The notes: generated from the letters alone by a model not told the origin. DNA of 6,635 nt from Chloroflexota bacterium (GCA_003353825.1 PIVW01000329.1:1-6635), one strand, 5' to 3'; counted from the stretch's first letter, positions 1 through 6,506 are shown. Program-made: numbers and translations.

Positions 1-2483
1 ACCACACTAGGCCACAGTTCAGCGGGCACAGCACGCTTCCATTTATTTTCATCATAAACCGCCATAGGCAGGTGCTTACGAGCTTCGCTGAAAATGCTCA
101 TCTCCTCGTCGTCTGCTGCAGGCAGGGTTTCGGAGCCGTCCTCTTTGTCGCCAAAGGCAAGAGTTGCGCACATGGCCAAGTAGTAGTCTTCGGGTCGGTT
201 GTAATTCCAACCTTCGCCCAAACCATCTTGTCCATATCCAGGCATCTTCAGGCGCTTGGCGAGATCAATAAGGAAAGTTTCCATACAAATGGGCATCTCT
301 TCGCCATCGACCATCACGATCTCGGTCAGAGGTTGGGCGGTTGGTTGGCGCACCTTGCTGACTTTAGTAAGGATGGCCGGTGTAGTATGCGGTAGTCCCC
401 AGCGTTCCATGTATGTCAGATCGGGTATGATATAGTCGGCGTACATCGTGCTTTCGCCAATCACAATATCGCTACCAATGACCAACGGAATTTTGGCGGG
501 GTCGCGCAGCATGTCGATTTGAGCTTGGCCGGCAGGAGATGCCATAATCGGAGTTCCCATGTGCAAGAACAAAGCTTTTGCGCTGTAGGGATAGCCTGCC
601 ACTGCACTGGGAATGATATTCTGGTAAAGCTCGGTCGTGAAGGGATACCAGGGTCGCTGCGCAGGATATCCATCAAATAGGGTACTATCTTCGTAAGCTG
701 ATTGCTCCCGGTTGATATGATGTCCCCATTTCTTCAGACCATCAGGCGCTGAGGTGACAACGGATTTGGGAAAAGGAGCTCCGCCCTTAGAACCATCCTC
801 ATGCCAGTGACTGCCGCCAGTAGTCAAGCCACCTTTCCAGTCGACATTACCGATAAGCACGTTGAGCATGACGATAGCGGTGCCGGTATAGTATCCATTG
901 GTGTGCTGCACTGGACCGCGATAGAAATCAACCGCTGCCTTTTTGCCGTGACTAGTAAATTCATTGGATAACAGTTCGATGTCTTTGAGATCTATACCGG
1001 CTAGGGCGGCATACTCGCTGATGGTTTTCTCTTCAACCCGCTCTTTAAGCAATTGCATGGCTGATTTAACAGGAATACCATCGATGCTGGTGTTTACGAA
1101 TAGATCACCTGCTTCGGCGTCTTCGGCAAGTGTGGGGATACCATCCACCATTATCACCCGACCCCCCTCTTCCGGTGAAGTCAGCCCAGCCTTTTCAGGT
1201 GCAAGGAAGACCATCTCGTCGGTACGCACCAGATTGGTAGCGTCACTATAGGAAGTCTCGCCGTTGACGTTGGCGGCGTCTTTGTTGGGCGCTCGCAAGT
1301 AGGTCTCGTCGTAGCGATTGTTTTCGATAATCCAGCGCAACATACCCATGGCGAAGGCGCCATCACCGCCGGGCTGGATGGGCACCCATTTCCAGGCTTT
1401 TGCAGCCGTCTTGCTTAAGCGAGGGTCGATGACAGCCATCTTGAAATTGTTACGCACTAACGAATCGGTCACCAGTTCGGTCATAGGTGTGGGACCGAAG
1501 TTGGCCTCGAAAGCGCCGGTGCCAAAGAAGATAACAAACTCACTGTTCATGAAATCGGGTTTCATGTGCGTTTTGCCATTCGACATCAGCTTGTAGGCAA
1601 TGTGATGGCTTTGCTCACAGATAGTGGTATGCAAATAGTAATTGACTGAACCGAAGCTACTGTAAACAAAGCGTTTACCCAGCTCCTTACGGCCATGTTC
1701 CATACGGCCGCCCATGAAGATGAACTGGTTGTTGACCGGGCCGAGGTCGGGATGGTCAGGATCTATGAGCAGATCGAGATGCTCGTCATGTTTAATTTTG
1801 AATTCATCAACGGTCATATCACCATCAACCACTGCACCGCTGTCAGCCGCCAATTCGCTGGAAAGATCGGGATCACGCAATTTGTAGATCGCGTCAAGGC
1901 CATCCACATGACCCTCACCGAATAGGTCGCCGCCATCGACGACTTCTTCCATGAATTGGTTCCAAGTGACGACCTGCCATTTGTTCTCGCCGCGCTTACC
2001 TGCGCGCTTGAGCACCCTACGAATACGGTATGGGTCGTAAACGACCTGAACACTGGCCTGGCCTTTTGGGCATAACTTCCCATCTATTTTTGCGCCGGCG
2101 GCAATGCTCGTAGCTTCTGATAGATGAGGCATGAGGTTCATCGGGCTGTATGGATTACCATCTACTTTAACTACGACACCATCCTGTATCTTTGTCTTGA
2201 CGCTACAAGCCGTGTGGCAATTCAGACAGACACTGTAGATGACGCTCTCAGGATTATTTAGAGAGGTGACACCGTTTTCGGCTTCCTGGGCGTAAGCAAT
2301 ATGCGGGTTGATGGAATCGGCCGCCCTGTTAACAGTCCAGGGCACCGCTCCTGCAAGTGCCACAGCACCGCCTACGACTGCCGATGTTTTCAAAAATTCA
2401 CGCCGATCCATTTCATCAGTTTTCGAATCGGATTGTGTAACGCCGTTCGAGTCTTCATTTTTTGACTTGTATACTTGTTTCAT
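1..2483 (-). CDS. TtrA-like molybdopterin oxidoreductase catalytic subunit, partial (3' end outside window)
   Basis: This is the catalytic subunit of a complex-iron-sulfur molybdoenzyme, predicted to reduce a substrate outside the membrane using bis-MGD molybdenum cofactor. I translated 827 uninterrupted codons from ATG 2483; the C-terminus is off the window, and TtrA proteins run to about 1000 residues. A Tat signal follows a hydrophilic leader: DRREFLK at 26-32, a hydrophobic stretch at about 33-49, and a likely cleavage after AYA at 63-65. The cluster cysteines are C86, C89, C93 and C138 (CX2CX3CX44C). The string GGDLFGEGHVDGL at 184-196 matches what I recall of tetrathionate reductase TtrA. 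C289 in TTICEQSH is the likely Mo ligand. The start abuts the TAA of the NrfD gene and has AAGGAG upstream, so M1 is preferred over M25. The TtrA-like family call is fairly firm. The substrate is not: related enzymes act on arsenate, selenate or polysulfide. Confidence 0.85.
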   Translation of the reverse strand, partial: MKQVYKSKNEDSNGVTQSDSKTDEMDRREFLKTSAVVGGAVALAGAVPWTVNRAADSINPHIAYAQEAENGVTSLNNPESVIYSVCLNCHTACSVKTKIQDGVVVKVDGNPYSPMNLMPHLSEATSIAAGAKIDGKLCPKGQASVQVVYDPYRIRRVLKRAGKRGENKWQVVTWNQFMEEVVDGGDLFGEGHVDGLDAIYKLRDPDLSSELAADSGAVVDGDMTVDEFKIKHDEHLDLLIDPDHPDLGPVNNQFIFMGGRMEHGRKELGKRFVYSSFGSVNYYLHTTICEQSHHIAYKLMSNGKTHMKPDFMNSEFVIFFGTGAFEANFGPTPMTELVTDSLVRNNFKMAVIDPRLSKTAAKAWKWVPIQPGGDGAFAMGMLRWIIENNRYDETYLRAPNKDAANVNGETSYSDATNLVRTDEMVFLAPEKAGLTSPEEGGRVIMVDGIPTLAEDAEAGDLFVNTSIDGIPVKSAMQLLKERVEEKTISEYAALAGIDLKDIELLSNEFTSHGKKAAVDFYRGPVQHTNGYYTGTAIVMLNVLIGNVDWKGGLTTGGSHWHEDGSKGGAPFPKSVVTSAPDGLKKWGHHINREQSAYEDSTLFDGYPAQRPWYPFTTELYQNIIPSAVAGYPYSAKALFLHMGTPIMASPAGQAQIDMLRDPAKIPLVIGSDIVIGESTMYADYIIPDLTYMERWGLPHTTPAILTKVSKVRQPTAQPLTEIVMVDGEEMPICMETFLIDLAKRLKMPGYGQDGLGEGWNYNRPEDYYLAMCATLAFGDKEDGSETLPAADDEEMSIFSEARKHLPMAVYDENKWKRAVPAELWPSV

Positions 2484-3605
2484 TTAAGCTGTCTCCTTCG
2501 AGGATTCAGAGGTTTTGAGCCAGGATCCCAGCAGAAATAGTAATACCGCCAGCGATACAGCCCAGATTAAGACAAGCCATTCGCCAAGGCTGGGGAGATA
2601 GGTTAGGGTGAGGCCTGGGCCGGTAAAAGACTCGGCCAAACCTTCCAATGCCGGTTGCGCCAGTGAGGGGATGACGAGATTGAGTTTACTGGCGAGGCCC
2701 ATTGCGGCAATGAGTAACCCAGCAATACCTGTTACGATTGCATTACCGCGAGCTACAAGGAGGAGGATGGCCGGGAATATCACACCGAGTAAGATGTGAA
2801 AAATCCAAAAGGCCCACCAGTAATGACCAAACAGAATCAACTGTAAGACCTCAGTTTTGGCGGGGGTAGCCGTATACAGTCCGGTGATCACATCGGCAAA
2901 CTCTAGTAAGGCGATTGAGGCTAGTAAGATCAACAACACGGTCCCGAATCGTTTAGCAATATCGGTCGTGAGCAGACCCAACAGGTAACAAGCGGCTGTC
3001 ACAGCGCCTAAGCCAAAGGCAGCGCCTTCCACCAAAAATAGGATTGGTGTGAAGGCTGACTCCCAGAGCGCCTGAGCACCGATGACACCAAACAATGCGC
3101 CTTCTGCCGCGGCAAAAGCAATGGCAAAGAGAAAGACTAACCAAGCGAAGCGTTCGATCAAAGCAGGAACTGCACCCTTACGAGTCAGCCACAAACCGAT
3201 CAATAGGAGAATCCCGTAGATAACGTAAAACCAGGCCATCCACCCCATCACTGAGTTGAAGGATGTTGAGAAGTAGAGCATCCAGAAGCGTTCGGCGTGA
3301 CCCAAATCAACCCATACTAGGAACATCCCCGCCACAAAAGCAACAAACGCCACAATCATGCTGATACTAGCGACGGGATATAAATCTTTGCGCCTCAAAC
3401 CATAAATAACAGCCGAGACTGCGACCGCGCCAGCCGAGGTGCCTACCAGGGTGATGTAACCGGCGATCCATAGACCCCACGGTATATACGAACCATAATT
3501 TGCCGCCTGATGCCCATCGACAACTCGCAGGTACAGACCATAGAGTCCTGCAATAAAGCCGATCGCGGCCAGGATAAGGACGATAAGTTTTAGTGTTTTT
3601 TGCAT
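2484..3605 (-). CDS. NrfD/PsrC-family integral membrane subunit (TtrC-like quinol oxidase/anchor)
   Basis: This 373-residue polytopic membrane protein should anchor the enzyme and pass electrons from membrane quinol to the iron-sulfur subunit. About ten hydrophobic segments are visible, near residues 5-26, 44-69, 77-99, 121-141, 153-175, 186-211, 219-243, 256-284, 288-305 and 341-362. Family-like landmarks are [12 protein letters not shown] (39-50), the DLGHAERFW segment (100-108, compare DLGRPERFW in many NrfD proteins) and [10 protein letters not shown] (306-315). The start has GGAGGT five bases upstream (plus-strand 3611-3616). It lies 31 bases after the ferredoxin gene, and its TAA is immediately followed by the ATG of the catalytic gene, which suggests translational coupling. 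Assignment to the NrfD superfamily is firm. Calling it TtrC rests on the B-C-A gene order and on its TtrA-like partner. Confidence 0.9.
   Translation of the reverse strand: MQKTLKLIVLILAAIGFIAGLYGLYLRVVDGHQAANYGSYIPWGLWIAGYITLVGTSAGAVAVSAVIYGLRRKDLYPVASISMIVAFVAFVAGMFLVWVDLGHAERFWMLYFSTSFNSVMGWMAWFYVIYGILLLIGLWLTRKGAVPALIERFAWLVFLFAIAFAAAEGALFGVIGAQALWESAFTPILFLVEGAAFGLGAVTAACYLLGLLTTDIAKRFGTVLLILLASIALLEFADVITGLYTATPAKTEVLQLILFGHYWWAFWIFHILLGVIFPAILLLVARGNAIVTGIAGLLIAAMGLASKLNLVIPSLAQPALEGLAESFTGPGLTLTYLPSLGEWLVLIWAVSLAVLLFLLGSWLKTSESSKETA
2493..2498 (-). promoter_or_regulatory. Ribosome binding site AAGGAG for the catalytic subunit
   Basis: Minus-strand AAGGAG ends nine bases before the ATG at 2483 and lies inside the last codons of the NrfD gene. 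It decides the long start over the internal Met25 just before the twin-arginine motif, because Met25 has no comparable site upstream. Confidence 0.75.
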
Positions 3606-3636
3606 TTTATACCTCCAGACGAAGATAGCGAATGTG

Positions 3637-4353
3637 CTAAACTAGGTAGTAAACTTTCGGTTCGGTGCCTAATTCTTCTTTTAGGCGCATGACGTTTGGG
3701 CTGGCGATCATTTCCGAGACGATGCTATCGGGGTCGTTGGCGTCACCGAAATAATTTGCTACACCCATACAGGTCGTCACGCAGGCAGGAAGCTCGCCCT
3801 CTCTCAATCTGTGTAAGCAGAAATGACACTTGCGCACGTTACCGATGGGCGATCCGTCCTCTCGCGGCCATTCCCGACCGTATTCGAAGGACGAAAGTAG
3901 TTCATAGGTTTCCTGGTTGTGCGTGTGCTGCGTGTAGGTATAACCCTTGTCAAATGTGCGAGCGGCGTACGGGCAGGCAGTAATGCAATATCGGCATCCG
4001 ATGCATTGGTCATAATCGATTGCGACTATGCCGTCAGAACGCTTCCATGTGGCATTAACAGGGCAGACTGGAACGCACGGCGGGTTGTCGCATTGCATAC
4101 ACGGGCGTGGTAAAAATCGACGTGTGACGTTGGGAAAAGTTCCGATCTCATCTTCGGGTACCGGACGATAAACCACACCCGGCGGCAGTTTATTTTCGGC
4201 CACACAACTTATAGTGCAGCCGCTGCAACCCACACATTTCCGTAGATCGATAACCATCACCCAGCGACGTTCATCGACAGGTTTTTCTAGAGCCCGTTCG
4301 ATGTCTTCCTGCATGCGTACGAAGACGTTTTGCTGTTCTAGCAATTCAGGCAT
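3637..4353 (-). CDS. 4Fe-4S electron-transfer subunit (TtrB/PsrB/DmsB-like)
   Basis: This 238-residue ferredoxin-like subunit wires the membrane subunit to the Mo subunit. It has sixteen cysteines in four groups: C40-C43-C46-C50, C85-C88-C93-C97, C117-C120-C123-C127 and C176-C179-C191-C195. That is the full set for four [4Fe-4S] clusters of the DmsB/NrfC class, including the long CX2CX11CX3C group. No cluster cysteine appears to be missing. There is no visible signal peptide, so if the complex faces the periplasm this subunit probably travels with the Tat-carrying catalytic subunit; Salmonella TtrB, by contrast, is described as having its own signal. The start at 4353 has GGAGGTG upstream (plus-strand 4361-4367). 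It is the first gene of the operon and follows the structured leader. The gene ends in TAG, as the response regulator does. Confidence 0.92.
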   Translation of the reverse strand: MPELLEQQNVFVRMQEDIERALEKPVDERRWVMVIDLRKCVGCSGCTISCVAENKLPPGVVYRPVPEDEIGTFPNVTRRFLPRPCMQCDNPPCVPVCPVNATWKRSDGIVAIDYDQCIGCRYCITACPYAARTFDKGYTYTQHTHNQETYELLSSFEYGREWPREDGSPIGNVRKCHFCLHRLREGELPACVTTCMGVANYFGDANDPDSIVSEMIASPNVMRLKEELGTEPKVYYLV

Positions 4354-4397
4354 TGGACTTCACCTCCAAAAAGGCTTTGAGGGATGAGGAAAGATTG

Positions 4398-4437
4398 AAA
4401 ATAAAAAGATGCCAATCCCAAAAAAGGATCGGCATCT
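4398..4437 (-). terminator. Intrinsic terminator in the operon leader (probable attenuator)
   Basis: On the minus strand a 12-bp stem (AGATGCCGATCC / GGATTGGCATCT, one G-T wobble) encloses a 7-base loop and is followed at once by TTTTTATTTT. The arms are plus-strand 4426-4437 and 4407-4418. The hairpin ends only about 45 bases before the ferredoxin start, which leaves little room for a separate downstream promoter. It is therefore more likely a conditional terminator inside the operon leader than simply the end of the response-regulator transcript, though it could do both. Confidence 0.8.
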
Positions 4438-4540
4438 CCTTTGCAAATCGGCAGGCAACGGTGTTTCCACAGCCACCCTATCGGCCTCATCACCATGAGT
4501 ATGATAGACCAATACGTGTAGGCGAAGCGGCTCGGAGATG
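4433..4540 (-). promoter_or_regulatory. Structured leader RNA, candidate riboswitch aptamer (possible Moco RNA relative)
   Basis: The minus-strand RNA can fold into a closed multi-stem domain. The closing stem is CATCTCC (4540-4534) with GGAGATG (4439-4433), 7 bp. Inside it GTATTGG (4515-4509) pairs with CCGATTT (4451-4445), imperfectly. This encloses two stacked hairpins: 4507-4478 (CTATC/GATAG, then CTCAT/ATGAG around GGTG) and 4477-4454 (GGTGGCUGUG / CACCGUUGCC around a GAAA loop). The 3' strand of the closing stem includes AGATG, the base of the terminator 5' arm, so aptamer and terminator exclude each other. The run GCC-TG-CCGATTT-GC-AAAGG resembles, from memory, the 3' part of the E. 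coli moaA molybdenum-cofactor RNA. A structured leader is well supported; the ligand is a guess. Confidence 0.5.
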
Positions 4541-4560
4541 AGAATTCAGTTTACTACCTT

Positions 4561-4566
4561 ATTCTA
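4561..4566 (-). promoter_or_regulatory. Candidate -10 element (TAGAAT) of the operon promoter
   Basis: Minus-strand TAGAAT differs from TATAAT at one base. A transcript from it would begin near 4554, just before the aptamer closing stem at 4540, giving a leader of about 200 bases. No good -35 is visible 16-18 bases upstream, which would fit an activator-dependent promoter. The evidence is the hexamer and its placement only. Confidence 0.3.
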
Positions 4567-4614
4567 GCGACAATCACCTTGGTTTGATATCAGGAAAAGC
4601 TTGACTGTTTGTCA

Positions 4615-4656
4615 GGGAGTTCAGGACAATTCCCGTTCCTTGTCGGGAAATCTCCC
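4615..4656. repeat. Nested inverted repeat upstream of the operon promoter (operator candidate)
   Basis: GGGAG (4615-4619) and CTCCC (4652-4656) flank TTCCCG (4630-4635) and CGGGAA (4644-4649). An overlapping pair, GACAA (4625-4629) and TTGTC (4640-4644), is also present. The site lies about 50-90 bases upstream of the candidate -10, where an activator could bind. It lacks a T-tract, so it does not look like an intrinsic terminator for the response-regulator gene. Which protein, if any, binds it is unknown. The rest of the 4541-4752 gap shows nothing else I can support. Confidence 0.4.
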
Positions 4657-4752
4657 TACAAAACATTTTCGACGCAACAAGAAGCGGTTTCGCACCAATT
4701 CATTCCCGCGGTTTGTCCATTTTAGCTGTTCCCCGACACTCGATTCTAGCCC

Positions 4753-5430
4753 CTACTGTGCGTCATCCAAAACACCCAACTTCAGTGCCAAACGCACCAA
4801 CGCCGCCCGGCTATTCACATCCAATTTTTTCGACAAACGGGATTTATAGGTTTCAATCGTCTTCACGCTTAGGTTCAGCATTTCGGCGATCTCACTATTG
4901 CGGTGACCAAGCACAATCAACCTAAAAACCTCTGTCTCTCGCTCACTGAGAGACTGATAGCGTCGCTCCCGTTCACTGACTGGCTTTGGAACAGGTTGAC
5001 TGGCAGCATCTAGCGTATCTTCCAACAGCACCTTTGTGTGCTGGGGATGAAGGTAAATTCCACCGTTATATGCGGCCCGAATGGCTGAAAGCAATTCTTC
5101 ACCGGCCGACTGCTTGAGCACGTATCCTACGCCACCAGCAGCCAGCACTTGGCGCAGATAACTTGCGTCATCGTGCATGGTTAGAATCAACACCCGACTC
5201 GACGGCGTCTGCTTGCGCAGAAGCGTCAGCGCCTCTAGGCCGTTGCAGTTGGGCATGTTGATGTCGAGCAGCACCACGTCCGGCTTCAGAACCGCGACCT
5301 GATGTACACAAGAGATGCCATCTTGGGCCTCGCCGATAACCTCCATATCTGGCTCTGCATTGAGCAGAGCTTTGAGCCCAGCCCGCAAGACCGTGTGATC
5401 ATCGGCCAGGAAAATATGAATCGGTCTCAT
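4753..5430 (-). CDS. NarL/FixJ-family response regulator (receiver + LuxR-type HTH)
   Basis: This is a complete 225-residue two-component response regulator and DNA-binding transcription factor. The receiver domain covers about residues 4-118, with acidic pocket D10-D11, phospho-acceptor D56 ([10 protein letters not shown]), T84 and K106 all present. A linker of about 30 residues leads to a LuxR/GerE helix-turn-helix at about 158-220 ([26 protein letters not shown], with recognition region [16 protein letters not shown]). No key residue is missing, so it should be switched by phosphorylation. No histidine kinase is present in the window. It is encoded on the same strand, 399 bases upstream of the molybdoenzyme operon, so it may activate that operon in the way TtrR controls ttrBCA; this is inference from position. 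No strong Shine-Dalgarno precedes the ATG at 5430. The gene ends in TAG. Confidence 0.93.
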   Translation of the reverse strand: MRPIHIFLADDHTVLRAGLKALLNAEPDMEVIGEAQDGISCVHQVAVLKPDVVLLDINMPNCNGLEALTLLRKQTPSSRVLILTMHDDASYLRQVLAAGGVGYVLKQSAGEELLSAIRAAYNGGIYLHPQHTKVLLEDTLDAASQPVPKPVSERERRYQSLSERETEVFRLIVLGHRNSEIAEMLNLSVKTIETYKSRLSKKLDVNSRAALVRLALKLGVLDDAQ

Positions 5431-5477
5431 TAGATTCAGAAGTGATTTCCAACGGCGAAGTGATAGCCATTTGGTGT

Positions 5478-5780
5478 CTAGCTCAGTACATCTTCCGCCC
5501 AGGTCAGCGCGGCCATGGTAGAAGGGAGACCAAGCGAAGGGACAGTAAGAACAACGGCATGGCGGATCTGGTCGGTGCCCAAGCCTGCGTCAAGCGCTTC
5601 TCGCACTTGCACCATACCCTCGTATTGGGCGCCGATGGCCAGGTTGAATCTGACCTAAGCCCGCTGTTGTTCGTCGAGTGGGCTAATCCCATGTGCTGCT
5701 GTACATAGTTGGTCGTATGCCTGCCAAACTACGGCGTAGTCATCCTGAAATTGTCGGTAAGCATCGGGAAGTTGTGCCAT
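5478..5780 (-). pseudogene. Carboxymuconolactone decarboxylase-like gene interrupted by one in-frame TAG
   Basis: The minus strand from ATG 5780 reads 100 codons to TAG 5478 with one internal stop, TAG at codon 42 (5657-5655). The frame is the same on both sides: 41 residues ending SPLDEQQRA, then 58 beginning VRFNLAIGAQYEGM and continuing through [28 protein letters not shown]. The whole looks like a small CMD/AhpD-fold protein of normal length. The stop stands where such proteins usually have a hydrophobic residue (ALVRF-like), so a TTG to TAG change is likely. No CXXC redox pair is visible, so the chemistry is unclear. AAGGAG (plus-strand 5789-5794) lies eight bases before the ATG. It may have been co-transcribed with the response regulator 47 bases downstream. 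It could be a recent pseudogene or a sequencing error. Confidence 0.7.
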
Positions 5781-5788
5781 TGTTTGAG

Positions 5789-5794
5789 CTCCTT
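5789..5794 (-). promoter_or_regulatory. Ribosome binding site AAGGAG for the broken CMD-like gene
   Basis: Minus-strand AAGGAG sits eight bases before ATG 5780. An intact site and start support the view that the gene worked recently and was broken only by the codon 42 stop. Confidence 0.6.
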
Positions 5795-5820
5795 GCAGCC
5801 GTGGTTAAGTTTGCGATTGA

Positions 5821-5841
5821 ACTGAAAACTCTGGAAAAGTC
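5821..5841 (+). repeat. Solitary copy of the MITE terminal repeat
   Basis: The 21 bases ACTGAAAACTCTGGAAAAGTC at 5821-5841 are identical to 5970-5990, the left end of the small inverted-repeat element, with unrelated sequence on both sides. The copy lies outside the IS relic, between its end and the CMD-like gene. It may be the stump of a second, mostly deleted copy. Nothing else can be supported in 5795-5872. Confidence 0.8.
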
Positions 5842-5872
5842 AGGCTACCCATAAATACGAGATACGGCTAAA

Positions 5873-5901
5873 TGTAAAGTGGACCCCATAAACTAGACCA
5901 C
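5873..5901 (-). repeat. Probable IS3-family terminal inverted repeat
   Basis: The plus strand starts TGTAAAGTGGACCCCATAAA, followed by CTAGACCAC. The TGTA start and the AAGTGGACCCC core are typical of ends in one IS3 subgroup, as I recall them. It lies downstream of the OrfB relic, where the right end should be. The matching left end is outside the window, so pairing cannot be checked. Confidence 0.6.
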
Positions 5902-5963
5902 AAAATGGGAAAAATAAGGTGATAAATGGGGGTAAAAAAGTGGTAGAACGGTTAGGAATGAGA

Positions 5964-5970
5964 TAGTATA
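5964..5970 (+). repeat. Target-site duplication, left copy (TAGTATA)
   Basis: The seven bases are identical to 6094-6100 on the other side of the 123-bp element. Joining the flanks at one copy gives continuous host IS sequence. Confidence 0.65.
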
Positions 5971-6093
5971 CTGAAAACTCTGGAAAAGTCTAAAACGGCT
6001 GTTCGCACCCCCGTATACAGGGGGGTTTTGCTCGTTCGCACCTGTGTAAACGGGGGTAAAAAATAGCTCAAAAAAGTTTTCCAGAGTTTTCAG
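5971..6093. mobile_element. MITE-like element, 123 bp, with 17-bp perfect terminal inverted repeats
   Basis: CTGAAAACTCTGGAAAA at 5971-5987 is the exact reverse complement of 6077-6093. The 7-base TAGTATA lies immediately outside both ends (5964-5970 and 6094-6100), as expected of a target-site duplication. The perfect inverted match also runs through the flanking TA on each side, so a TA-duplicating (IS630/Tc1-type) mechanism is possible too. The interior has no transposase, so movement would need an enzyme acting from elsewhere. It sits inside the IS relic, so it is the younger insertion. Confidence 0.8.
6001..6057. repeat. Two imperfect 33-bp-period repeats inside the MITE-like element
   Basis: GTTCGCACC occurs at 6001-6009 and 6034-6042, 33 bases apart. 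Similar C/G-rich sequence follows each copy (CCCCCGTATACAGGGGGG, and CTGTGTAAACGGGGG). The first unit can form a C5/G5 hairpin (6008-6012 with 6020-6025) followed by TTTT on the plus strand. On the minus strand the units translate to PVYTGAN and PVYGGAN in one frame, but I do not see a convincing gene around them. Confidence 0.55.
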
Positions 6094-6100
6094 TAGTATA
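6094..6100 (+). repeat. Target-site duplication, right copy (TAGTATA)
   Basis: It matches 5964-5970 exactly and directly abuts the right terminal inverted repeat. Confidence 0.65.
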
Positions 6101-6497
6101 GAGGTCGCCTGCGCGGAGGGCAGGGGTTGAGGTAGATGTTTTCTTACTTGACGGTGCGCCAAAGCCGTTCGATAAAAACGTTATCTAGAGCTCTGCCTCG
6201 GCCATCCATGCTGATACGGATGTTATCCTCTTGCAAACGATCTGTGAACTGATGAGAAGTAAACTGAGAACCCTGGTCTGTGTTGAAAATCTCAGGTTTC
6301 CCGATTTCTAAAGCCTGCTCTAGAGCAACAATACAGACATCAAACGCATCAACGTCAGATTCAATGCGCTCTCTGCTGCCGCTTCATAGTATAGGCTGGA
6401 ACGGTTCAGTCCGACCAATTCGCATTGCCGTCGCACACTTGTCTCCCCATTCGCTGGTTCGATCAGTTGCCCTTTCTCCTCAGTCGAACTGGGTAGC

Positions 6498-6506
6498 TTT
6501 TTTTTT
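6498..6506 (-). other. Retained A9G slippery site for programmed -1 frameshift (OrfA/OrfB)
   Basis: Minus-strand CTT-A9-GCT contains A AAA AAG. The OrfA-type frame (ELEWLKKK) ends soon after at TGA, while OrfB continues in the -1 frame starting KLPSSTEEK. This is the usual site at which IS3 elements make the OrfAB fusion. It is only a relic here because both frames are broken elsewhere. Confidence 0.7.

Noticed and set aside
964..1596. Open plus-strand stretches opposite the molybdoenzyme gene
   Set aside because: They are antisense shadows of a long, well-supported coding sequence and have no ribosome sites or recognisable products.
4601..4630. Plus-strand TTGACT and GACAAT 18 bases apart, resembling a promoter
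   Set aside because: No plus-strand gene follows it, it overlaps the dyad, and the -10 is weak.
5480..5490. AGCTCAGTACA shared with the 23-bp repeat at 6535-6545
   Set aside because: Here it is the in-frame end of the CMD-like gene (VLS-stop) and the match stops at 11 bases, so chance is the simpler explanation.
5655..5657. TAG as a recoded sense codon (such as pyrrolysine)
   Set aside because: Neighbouring genes use TAG as their normal stop, no recoding signal or machinery is visible, and the site is not one where family members need a special residue.
5821..6094. CRISPR-like repeats
   Set aside because: There are only three copies, one inverted, with unequal spacing; transposon ends explain them better.
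5893..6162. Minus-strand 89-codon open frame
   Set aside because: It runs across the transposase remnant, both MITE ends and the IS end, with no family-like sequence; it is a chance frame created by insertion.
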